This document shows, piece by piece, positions 1 to 5,127 of a stretch of 5,127 nucleotides of DNA. The translations under genes were made by a program, and so were the position numbers. Each line of letters starts with the position of its first letter. The stretch's first letter is position 1. The DNA lies in assembly GCA_015234495.1 (NCBI GenBank), contig JADGMZ010000113.1, forward strand, positions 1-5,127, read 5' to 3'. The notes beneath the pieces were generated by a model that was given only the letters and a program-made list of their open reading frames with translations, was not told where the DNA came from and did not search any database. Origin of the DNA: Brevundimonas sp. GTDB taxonomy: Bacteria > Pseudomonadota > Alphaproteobacteria > Caulobacterales > Caulobacteraceae.

Positions 1-420
1 AACATGGCCAAGCTGGCCGACCTCGGCTTCCGCTTCTCGATCGACAAGGTCCAGACGCTGGACCTCGACTTCGCCGACCTGCAGCGCTCGGACGTCAAGT
101 TCGTCAAGATCGCCGCCGACCTGCTGATCGAACAGCTGCTCGACCTCGACGGCGGCGCCCCCCTGCCCGGCATGCCCGACATCCGCGCCGCCGACTTCGC
201 CGGCCTGACCCGCCGCTACGGCATCGAGCTGATCGCCGAGAAATGCGAGACCGAGCGCCAGATCGTCGACATCCTCGAGCTCGACGTCTCCGTCGGCCAG
301 GGCCACCTGTTCGGCGAACCCCGCGCCATCAAGGAAGCCGTGCTGGCCGAGACCGACCCCCCCGCCGACTTCATCCGCTCGACCCTGCTCAGCGCCGACC
401 ACCGCCGCCGCTTCGGCTAG
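1..420 (+). CDS. Degenerate EAL-domain protein, TipF-like, C-terminal part (5' end outside window)
   Basis: The frame is open from base 1 and ends at TAG 418-420, so the start lies upstream. The visible 139 residues match the second half of an EAL (c-di-GMP phosphodiesterase-type) domain: LGFRFSIDKVQTLDL takes the place of the usual LDDFGTG strand, VKFVKI the place of the conserved ELKID lysine strand, LIAEKCET the place of AEGVET, and GQGHLFGEPR the place of QGYLFGRP. The second aspartate of DDFG is replaced by lysine and the AEG glycine by lysine, so catalysis is unlikely. A Gly/Pro-rich insertion (about residues 48-60 of the visible part) separates the lysine strand from the AEK strand. 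Catalytically dead EAL proteins of this form include Caulobacter TipF, a c-di-GMP-binding factor that positions the flagellum at the pole; TipF also has N-terminal membrane segments, not visible here. EAL ancestry is clear; the TipF assignment is an inference from motif resemblance. Confidence 0.72.
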   Translation, partial: NMAKLADLGFRFSIDKVQTLDLDFADLQRSDVKFVKIAADLLIEQLLDLDGGAPLPGMPDIRAADFAGLTRRYGIELIAEKCETERQIVDILELDVSVGQGHLFGEPRAIKEAVLAETDPPADFIRSTLLSADHRRRFG

Positions 421-426
421 GACCAA

Positions 427-447
427 CCGTCTGAGCGATGGAGACGG
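427..447. other. Small inverted repeat after the EAL gene
   Basis: CCGTCT (427-432) and AGACGG (442-447) form a 6-bp stem around a 9-nt loop, starting 7 bases after the EAL stop codon. No T-run follows on either strand, so it is at best a weak 3'-end structure. Confidence 0.25.
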
Positions 448-464
448 CCCTGAGACCGCGACCG

Positions 465-486
465 TGACCCTCCCGACGGAGCGTCA
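465..486. terminator. Stem-loop between convergent genes, possible bidirectional 3'-end signal
   Basis: TGACCCTCC (465-473) pairs with GGAGCGTCA (478-486): a 9-bp stem with one C-C mismatch and the tetraloop CGAC. It lies between the EAL gene stop (420) and the minus-strand gene stop (499), the only place where two transcripts converge in this part of the window. A second short hairpin, GAAAG/CTTTC (487-500), abuts it and overlaps the minus-strand stop. Neither side has a proper T-tract, so a factor-independent terminator is only possible, not shown. Confidence 0.35.
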
Positions 487-498
487 GAAAGGCGGCTT

Positions 499-630
499 TC
501 ACCCGTAGAAGGCCCCGCCCGGAAAGATCAGGTCGGCCGCCAGCCAGCCGCCCAGCACGGCGATCAGCACCAGCTGCACCACCACCGCCAGGAAGGGCCA
601 GTTCCGTTTCAACGCACGAAGCAGGGACAC
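499..630 (-). CDS. 43-residue single-span membrane protein of unknown function (GTG start)
   Basis: I do not recognise a family. The reading frame ends at TGA (501-499) and its last 43 codons read as a plausible small inner-membrane protein: a short basic N-terminus (SLLRALKRNWPF), a long hydrophobic helix (about residues 12-31, with LAVVVQLVLIAVLGGWLAA), then a short tail ending GGAFYG. The positive residues before the helix predict N-in, C-out topology. The GTG at 630-628 is chosen because GGAG lies 6 nt upstream. Upstream of that codon the same frame becomes Arg/Pro-rich, which is antisense-frame noise over the lipoprotein gene. It lies 61 bp after the lipoprotein stop on the same strand, so it is probably the last cistron of that group. 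Many annotation pipelines would miss it because of its size. Confidence 0.55.
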   Translation of the reverse strand: MSLLRALKRNWPFLAVVVQLVLIAVLGGWLAADLIFPGGAFYG

Positions 631-636
631 GTCGGA

Positions 637-640
637 CTCC
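637..640 (-). promoter_or_regulatory. Ribosome binding site GGAG that sets the GTG start of the 43-residue protein
   Basis: On the minus strand the sequence reads GGAG, six bases (TCCGAC), then GTG. No ATG occurs in this frame between here and the upstream lipoprotein gene, so this site decides the start. Confidence 0.5.
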
Positions 641-691
641 AGCCGGTCCTGATCCGGGGCCTCCGCCCCGCTCGGGAGAACTGCGGACGGA

Positions 692-919
692 TCAGTAGGC
701 GGGCGCCGGTTCGGCCGGAGGCGCGTCCGCCGGCGTCGCGCCGGGCGTCTCCACCCCCGCCGCCCTTTCATCCGCCGCCGTGTCGCTGCGGTCCGGCGTC
801 TGCGGCATGGCCGCCGCCGTGGCCTCGTTCTCGGGCTCGGGCGCCGACTGGGGGTTGCTGCAGGCGGCCACGGACGCCGCCAGGGCGGCGATGGAGACAA
901 GGGTCAGGGTCTGGCGCAT
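692..919 (-). CDS. Small Pro/Ala/Glu-rich lipoprotein
   Basis: 75 residues. The N-terminus is a lipoprotein signal peptide: MRQT, a hydrophobic stretch LTLVSIAALAAS, then the lipobox VAAC with the modified cysteine at residue 20. The mature chain is about 56 residues of low complexity, rich in Ala, Pro, Glu, Asp and Thr, acidic, with no recognisable domain. It is probably an extended envelope lipoprotein. The residue after the cysteine is Ser, which does not argue for inner-membrane retention by the enterobacterial Asp+2 rule. GGAGG lies 5 nt before the ATG at 919-917. It follows the glycine-zipper lipoprotein by 50 bp and precedes the 43-residue membrane protein, all on the minus strand, so a common transcript is likely. 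Function unknown. Confidence 0.75.
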   Translation of the reverse strand: MRQTLTLVSIAALAASVAACSNPQSAPEPENEATAAAMPQTPDRSDTAADERAAGVETPGATPADAPPAEPAPAY

Positions 920-969
920 GAAAACCTCCGGTGAGACCCCTCAAACCGTCCGCGCCGCGCTCCGTTCCC

Positions 970-1314
970 TCACCAGCGCCGGCCGCCGTCGCGCCAGTAG
1001 ATGCGCTCGCGGCCATAGCGGTAGTCGCGGTTGTAGCCGCCGAAGCCATAGCCGCAGGGGTCGTCCTCCTCGGACAGTTCGCGGCCGATCAGATAGCCGG
1101 CGGCGGCGCCGATGGCGGCTCCCGCCTCACGATCCTCCCGGCCCGCCACGGCCGCCCCCACGGCCGCACCCAGCGCCGTTCCGGCCGCCATGGCGCGGTT
1201 GCGGTTCTCCGCATAGTCCCGCTCACAGGCCGAGGCGTAGTTGTCGGTGGTAGCGCAGCCGGCCATCATCAGCCCGCAGGCTCCCAGCGCCGTCATGGTC
1301 AACAGGCATCGCAT
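970..1314 (-). CDS. Glycine-zipper lipoprotein
   Basis: 114 residues. A lipoprotein signal (MRCLLTMTALGACGLM) ends in the lipobox MAGC with Cys20 as the lipidated residue. After a short charged segment comes a glycine zipper, with glycines at 45, 49, 53 and 58 and again at 65, 69, 73 and 77, mostly four residues apart. The two halves are separated by a charged turn (REDRE), giving a helical hairpin typical of the Gly-zipper/YMGG-like envelope protein group related to SlyB/OmpA-associated lipoproteins. The C-terminus (about 82-114) is rich in Gly, Tyr, Arg and Asp and ends RRW. GAGGGAG lies 7 nt before the ATG at 1314-1312, supporting this start; an out-of-phase ATG sits just upstream. It is probably a membrane-inserted outer-membrane or periplasmic lipoprotein; precise role unknown. 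It heads the three-gene minus-strand group. Confidence 0.8.
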   Translation of the reverse strand: MRCLLTMTALGACGLMMAGCATTDNYASACERDYAENRNRAMAAGTALGAAVGAAVAGREDREAGAAIGAAAGYLIGRELSEEDDPCGYGFGGYNRDYRYGRERIYWRDGGRRW

Positions 1315-1380
1315 CGCGCATCTCCCTCAGACCCCGACCCCGCATCAACACCCCGCCGCCCGGCCCCGTTCCCCCGCCCC

Positions 1381-1398
1381 GGCAAAGTGGGCAAAGTG
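1381..1398. repeat. Tandem 9-bp repeat at the edge of the REP-like element
   Basis: GGCAAAGTG occurs at 1381-1389 and again at 1390-1398. The second copy is the outer end of the left arm of the foldback, so the first copy looks like a slipped duplication or the remains of a neighbouring repeat unit. Confidence 0.7.
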
Positions 1399-1464
1399 GG
1401 GACACACACCACTTTCCCACGATCCTGTGCGCCAGCTGGAAAGTGGCGTGTGTCCCCACTTTGC
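1391..1464. repeat. REP/BIME-like foldback element (27-bp inverted arms)
   Basis: The left arm 1391-1417 (begins GCAAAGTGGGGACACAC, ends CCACTTTCC) is the reverse complement of the right arm 1438-1464 (begins GGAAAGTGG, ends GTCCCCACTTTGC) at 26 of 27 positions; the only difference is at 1408 versus 1447. The spacer is 20 bp (1418-1437). Each arm is itself a small palindrome, AAAGTGG and CCACTTT flanking a 9-nt centre. Two head-to-head imperfect palindromes are the layout of bacterial interspersed mosaic elements. The AAAGTGGGGAC/GTCCCCACTTT core resembles repetitive elements mobilised by REP-associated tyrosine transposases (Y1 Tnp family) in many Proteobacteria, from memory. No transposase gene is present here, so it would be a non-autonomous copy. 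The inverted repeat is certain; the class is inferred. Confidence 0.7.
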
Positions 1465-1753
1465 TGGCGATCCGCGGAATTCCAGTCCGATAGCGGAAGC
1501 AAACCCCCGCCTTTACAGGCACATGGCTGTTTCCAGATGCGATCTTCCCGCCGGAGCGCGCCAGGGGCGCATACTGCCCCGGCGGCCGCCCCGCCCCGGT
1601 CTTTGACAAGTGAATCCCGCCCCCTGCCACGCAAGCTCGCGGCAGGCGCCATCGACCCCGCAATCGCCGGTTAAGGGGTCAAATCCGCCCCACCCCGCCG
1701 CGCACGCGCGAGACGGCGACTCGCCATGTCATTGAAAATCCGTCAGGGCTAAT

Positions 1754-1771
1754 GTCGACTCTGTCGACTCC
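1754..1771. repeat. Tandem 9-bp repeat GTCGACTCT/GTCGACTCC
   Basis: GTCGACTCT (1754-1762) is followed directly by GTCGACTCC (1763-1771); each copy contains the palindrome GTCGAC. It lies 56 bp beyond the thiolase stop codon. No role can be assigned. Confidence 0.6.
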
Positions 1772-1826
1772 GCCACACCGTTTTCGAACGCGGCCGGGGC
1801 AGAATTTTCCTCTCGCCCTGACCCGG

Positions 1827-3008
<1,182 letters not shown>

Positions 3009-3050
3009 GACGGTACTCTGGAAGGCTCGGGGAAAATCGGAGGGCTAGAT

Positions 3051-3068
3051 CGGCCGTTTGGGCGGCCG
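3051..3068. other. CGGCCG stem-loop between regulator and thiolase genes
   Basis: CGGCCG at 3051-3056 and again at 3063-3068 form a 6-bp GC-only stem with a 6-nt loop in the 77-bp gap between the HxlR stop and the thiolase start. On the transcribed strand the nearest T-run (GATTTTCC) is about 15 nt beyond the stem, too far for a standard terminator. It might act as a partial attenuator or mRNA processing site; this is speculative. Confidence 0.3.
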
Positions 3069-3085
3069 GTGCAAGCGGGTGCGGC

Positions 3086-3589
3086 TCAGGCGACCTCTTC
3101 GACCGCGCAGTCCCGGGGCATCATCTCGCCGACCGTCGGGCAGTCGCTGGCGAGGTTCAGCTGGATGTCCCTCGGCTTGACGATCTCGTTGCAGTGGCCG
3201 CAGGCGATGCGCGGGGCCAGGTCATGGCCGCAGGTCTTGTGGGTCATCGCCACGCCCGCGCCGGTCTCGCCATAGACATGCTTGGCGCCCCAGCCGTGCA
3301 GGGTGACCAGCACCCCGTACAGGTCCTTGCCCTTGGCGGTCAGCACGTATTCGTTGCGCGGCGGCCGCTCCGAATACAGCCGCGGCTCCAGCACGCCATG
3401 CTGCACCAGCGACTTCAGCCGCGCCGCCAGCACGTTGCGCGCGACGCCCAGCCGCTCCTGCCACTGCTCGAAGCGGCTGACCCCGTTGAAGGCGTCGCGG
3501 ATGACCAGCAGCGTCCACGGATCGCCGATGACCTCAAGGGTGGCGGCGATCGAACAGCTCTGGCGCGAATAGTCGGCGGTGCGTCCCAT
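3086..3589 (-). CDS. HxlR-family winged-helix transcriptional regulator with cysteine-rich C-terminal extension
   Basis: 167 residues. Residues about 9-105 form the HxlR-type winged helix: CSIAATLEVIGDPWTLLVIRDAF opens the domain, RFEQWQERLGVARNVLAARLKSL is the helix-turn-helix, and RPPRNEYVLTAKGKDL is the wing and following helix. Cys12, at the conserved N-terminal cysteine position, is redox-active in some family members (YodB, HypR). Most HxlR proteins end near residue 110-130. This one continues with THKTCGHDL and ACGHCNE (His117, Cys120, His122, Cys130, His132, Cys133) and later Cys150 and Cys161, a possible zinc-binding or extra redox module. The ATG at 3589-3587 is preceded by CTTTCCCTCTC with no Shine-Dalgarno, but no better in-frame start is seen. 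It lies upstream of and collinear with the thiolase gene, so it probably regulates that gene and itself; the divergent thioesterase gene is another candidate target. The ligand is unknown. Confidence 0.88.
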   Translation of the reverse strand: MGRTADYSRQSCSIAATLEVIGDPWTLLVIRDAFNGVSRFEQWQERLGVARNVLAARLKSLVQHGVLEPRLYSERPPRNEYVLTAKGKDLYGVLVTLHGWGAKHVYGETGAGVAMTHKTCGHDLAPRIACGHCNEIVKPRDIQLNLASDCPTVGEMMPRDCAVEEVA

Positions 3590-3618
3590 GAGAGGGAAAG
3601 TGACCCTGCGTCAGGCTT

Positions 3619-3637
3619 TTGGCAAGAGGGTTGCCAA
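3619..3637. promoter_or_regulatory. Inverted repeat TTGGCAA-N5-TTGCCAA, candidate HxlR operator
   Basis: TTGGCAA (3619-3625) and TTGCCAA (3631-3637) are perfect 7-bp half-sites separated by GAGGG, centred about 39 bp upstream of the regulator start codon. Dimeric winged-helix repressors commonly bind such dyads near their own promoters. A TAGATT hexamer on the minus strand (3641-3636) overlaps the outer half-site and could be the -10 element, in which case binding would block transcription; no good -35 is visible. Autoregulation is inferred. Confidence 0.45.
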
Positions 3638-3715
3638 TCTAAACGGACTAAGTCAGTCTCCTTTGGCTACGGACACGCGGCGGCCCCGCCCGCGGCGTTT
3701 CCGGATCCCTCCACT

Positions 3716-3741
3716 GGGCGGAAGGCTTCGGTCTTCCGCCC
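3716..3741. promoter_or_regulatory. Strong UUCG-capped dyad in the divergent intergenic region
   Basis: GGGCGGAAG (3716-3724) and CTTCCGCCC (3733-3741) are perfectly complementary. The intervening GCTTCGGT adds a C-G pair closing a TTCG tetraloop (3726-3731) and a G-T pair, so a plus-strand RNA would form an 11-bp stem capped by C(UUCG)G, among the most stable RNA hairpins. It ends 27 bp before the thioesterase ATG and is followed by GTCCTTTGC. There is no true T-run and no gene ends here on the plus strand, so a terminator would imply an unannotated short transcript upstream. Alternatives are a 5'-UTR hairpin or a DNA operator near the thioesterase promoter. The structure is certain, the role open. 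Confidence 0.55.
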
Positions 3742-3754
3742 GTCCTTTGCGCGC

Positions 3755-3760
3755 GATACT
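3755..3760 (+). promoter_or_regulatory. Possible -10 box for a leaderless thioesterase transcript
   Basis: GATACT at 3755-3760 lies 8 bp before the A of the thioesterase ATG, so transcription would start at or within a few bases of 3769. This fits the absence of any purine-rich ribosome binding site there, and leaderless mRNAs are known to be frequent in Caulobacter. No good TTGACA-like -35 is seen 16-18 bp upstream; that position falls inside the 3716-3741 dyad, which would suit activator or repressor control. Confidence 0.3.
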
Positions 3761-3768
3761 CCCGACCG

Positions 3769-4611
3769 ATGACCCAGCAGACGCTCGCCGAAGCCCTGAC
3801 CCTGACCGACGACGGCGACGGCGGCCTTGTCGCCCGTCTGGACGCCGGCTTCTCCAACGCCCCGCAGGCCATGGACCCGGCGAAGGGCGCCCCGTTCGGC
3901 GGGCTGATGGCGGCGCTGGCGGCGGGCGCCGCGCGGCAGGGCCTCGCGCTGGCGGCGCCGCTGCAGACGCTGAGCATCCAGTATCTGGCCGCCGCCCGCT
4001 TCGACGAGCCGGTGCGCTTCGCCCCGACCCTCACCCGCGGCGGCCGCAACGTCGCCTACGCCCATGTGCTCGGCGGCCAGGCCGACCGGCCCGCCGTGCA
4101 GGCGCTGGCCACCTTCGGTCGCGAGGCGGACGGGCCGGTGCTGACCCCGCTGGTCGCCGACCCGCCGCCGCTGGAGAGCCTTCCGGCCACGCCGATGGAA
4201 CCGGGCTTCGGACCCTGGTTCACCCGCCACATCGAACACCGCTTCGCCGACGGTCCCAGGCTGTTCGGCGGCAACGCCGGGCGCAGGTCGGAGCTGGGCT
4301 GCTGGATGCGCTGCGTCGACCACGCACCCCTGGACGAGCTGCGCCTGCTGTTCCTGCTGGACGGCCTCTACCCGACCTATTTCACCGCCTTCCCGGCCCC
4401 GCCGGCGATCTCGACCAGCGTCGAACTGCGCGCCGACCTGCTGGCGAAATTGACGCCGGAGACGTCGCCCGAGGGCTGGGCCTGGTTCCACTTCGAGAGC
4501 CGCGACGTCGGCGGCGGCTGGGCCGTCGAGGACGGCGCCGCCTGGGCCCCCGACGGCCGCCCGCTGGCGTTGGTGCGGCAGCGTCGAAAGATTCTGCCGA
4601 CGCGGGGCTAG
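3769..4611 (+). CDS. Acyl-CoA thioesterase-like protein, double hotdog (TesB/4HBT_3-like)
   Basis: 280 residues, close to the length of TesB (about 286). Two hotdog folds are arranged in tandem. The first (about 20-118) has GAPFGGLMAALAAGAARQGL as the hotdog helix followed by LQTLSIQYLAAARFDEPV and GRNVAYAHVLGGQ strands. The second (about 145-276) has LLFLLDGLYPTYF as the helix, then ISTSVELRADLL and WAWFHFESRDVGGGWAVEDG strands, ending LALVRQRRKIL. Candidate catalytic residues are Asp198, one of Ser215/Thr216/Ser217, and Gln271. The Asp-to-Gln distance (73) is nearly that of the E. coli TesB Asp204/Gln278 pair. It would hydrolyse acyl-CoA to free acid and CoA in the cytoplasm; chain-length preference cannot be read. 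The ATG has no Shine-Dalgarno, and a leaderless start is possible. It is divergent from the HxlR regulator gene. Confidence is high for the fold and moderate for activity. Confidence 0.82.
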   Translation: MTQQTLAEALTLTDDGDGGLVARLDAGFSNAPQAMDPAKGAPFGGLMAALAAGAARQGLALAAPLQTLSIQYLAAARFDEPVRFAPTLTRGGRNVAYAHVLGGQADRPAVQALATFGREADGPVLTPLVADPPPLESLPATPMEPGFGPWFTRHIEHRFADGPRLFGGNAGRRSELGCWMRCVDHAPLDELRLLFLLDGLYPTYFTAFPAPPAISTSVELRADLLAKLTPETSPEGWAWFHFESRDVGGGWAVEDGAAWAPDGRPLALVRQRRKILPTRG

Positions 4612-5127
4612 GCCCCCGGCAACCCGCGCAGCTGGATCAGCGGGATGACGATGTCCTCCTCATCGTCCAGATGGCGGATCAGCGGCGGTCCGGCGGCGGC
4701 CAGGGCGTCCCCCAGCCGCTCCGCCTCATCCTGGGCGCCGGCCGCACTGGCCGAGACCGCCCGATGGAGGGCCAGGCCGCCCTGGAACAGCGCTTCCAGT
4801 TGGGCGTGGACGGCGTCGTGATCGCGGTCGAGCAGGTCAAGGCCGGCGGCGACCTTCGGCTCCACCTTGCGCATCATCGGGAAGTAGTGGCCGCTCTCGA
4901 CCCGGTGGTGGCCGTCGAGGTGCTGCAGGAAGGCCTGCAGGGCCGGGGTCAGCTGGCGGTGCAGGGCCGTCAGGTCGCCGTCGGCGCGCCAGCGGGCGAC
5001 GAGCCCCTCCATGTGCGCCTGATGGTTGCGGAAGCCGGCGTGCATCTGCAGCCAGAAGGCGGCGACCTCATGCAGGTCGGCCCAGCGGTCGCGCGGCAGC
5101 TCCTCGCGCAGCCAGCAGAATTCCGCC
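4608..5127 (-). CDS. Hemerythrin HHE-domain protein (5' end outside window)
   Basis: The frame runs without a stop from the window edge to TAG at 4610-4608, giving about 173 visible residues. An ATG at 5045 exists, but the frame continues upstream with sensible protein (WLREELPRDRWADLHEVAAFWLQ) leading into the first histidine region, so the true start is probably outside the window. Numbering from that ATG, metal-ligand candidates are His2, then HLDGHHRVESGHYFP (His42, His46, His47, Glu50, His53), DRDHDAVH (His76, His80) and IRHLDDEED (His125 with acidic residues following), the order expected for a four-helix diiron hemerythrin bundle. Such bacterial proteins bind O2, NO or iron, or handle oxidative or nitrosative stress; the ligand here is not determinable. 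No membrane segment or fused signalling domain is visible in this part. It is convergent with the thioesterase gene and overlaps it by the stop codons. Confidence 0.85.
   Translation of the reverse strand, partial: AEFCWLREELPRDRWADLHEVAAFWLQMHAGFRNHQAHMEGLVARWRADGDLTALHRQLTPALQAFLQHLDGHHRVESGHYFPMMRKVEPKVAAGLDLLDRDHDAVHAQLEALFQGGLALHRAVSASAAGAQDEAERLGDALAAAGPPLIRHLDDEEDIVIPLIQLRGLPGA

Larger units (their letters stand above)
1315..1826. other. Gene-free region of about 510 bp
   Basis: No convincing coding sequence on either strand: the open frames here are Arg/Pro/Gly-rich, lack sensible start sites and run antisense into neighbouring genes. It separates the 3' end of the thiolase gene from the 5' end of the lipoprotein group, both on the minus strand, so it should hold the promoter of the latter, but I cannot pick out a clear -35/-10 pair. 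Contents are the REP-like foldback (1391-1464) with a partial tandem copy (1381-1398), a hairpin of about 1622-1646 (CCTGC/GCAGG with an inner CGC/GCG) and a 9-bp tandem repeat at 1754-1771. Confidence 0.7.

Noticed and set aside
1391..1464. CRISPR repeat pair or intrinsic terminator
   Set aside because: The two copies are inverted, not direct, and not part of a series; there is no T-tract, and the nested dyads fit a REP-type element better.
1603..1608. TTGACA on the plus strand as a -35 box
   Set aside because: No -10-like hexamer lies 16-18 bp downstream and no plus-strand gene follows for over 2 kb.
931..1674. Plus-strand open frame of 247 codons across the glycine-zipper lipoprotein gene and the REP-like repeat
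   Set aside because: It reads the repeat and the antisense of a well-supported lipoprotein gene, is Pro/Ala/Arg-rich, and has no ribosome binding site or domain.
3667..4491. Minus-strand open frame of 274 codons antisense to the thioesterase
   Set aside because: Low-complexity Arg/Gly/Gln-rich translation with no motif; the plus strand shows a coherent double-hotdog protein.
4608..5045. ATG at 5045 as the true start of the hemerythrin gene
   Set aside because: The frame remains open to the window edge with protein-like, Trp-rich sequence that continues naturally into the domain, and no Shine-Dalgarno precedes this ATG.

Overview
The window is about 5.1 kb of very GC-rich DNA with strongly C/G-ending codons. 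It looks like a chromosome segment of an alphaproteobacterium, most likely Caulobacterales (Caulobacter, Brevundimonas or Phenylobacterium type). This is an inference from base composition, the TipF-like tail of the first gene, several genes with no clear Shine-Dalgarno sequence, and the style of the thiolase, HxlR and thioesterase proteins. No phage, plasmid, defence, CRISPR or transposase gene is visible.

Layout. 1-420 (+) is the C-terminal part of a degenerate EAL-domain protein resembling the flagellar positioning factor TipF. It converges on a three-gene minus-strand group. Reading in its own direction, that group holds a glycine-zipper lipoprotein (1314-970), a small Pro/Ala/Glu-rich lipoprotein (919-692) and a 43-residue single-span membrane protein that starts at GTG (630-499). 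Upstream lies a roughly 510 bp gene-free stretch (1315-1826) with a striking 74 bp REP/BIME-like foldback element (1391-1464).

Next comes a minus-strand pair: an HxlR-family regulator with a cysteine-rich tail (3589-3086) followed 77 bp later by an acetyl-CoA acetyltransferase with all expected catalytic residues (3008-1827). Divergent from the regulator, across 179 bp, is a plus-strand TesB-like double-hotdog acyl-CoA thioesterase (3769-4611). The divergent region holds a 7-bp inverted repeat close to the regulator start, a very strong UUCG-capped dyad, and a possible leaderless promoter for the thioesterase. The last gene (4608 to beyond 5127, minus) is a hemerythrin-like protein cut by the window end. 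Its stop codon and that of the thioesterase share the palindrome CTAG.

Working picture. The regulator, thiolase and thioesterase plausibly form a small acyl-CoA handling locus under HxlR control (inference). The two lipoproteins and the micro-membrane protein look like an envelope-associated cluster of unknown role. Most of the window is ordinary core-type genome. The items most worth a second look are the REP-like element and the regulatory architecture at 3590-3768.
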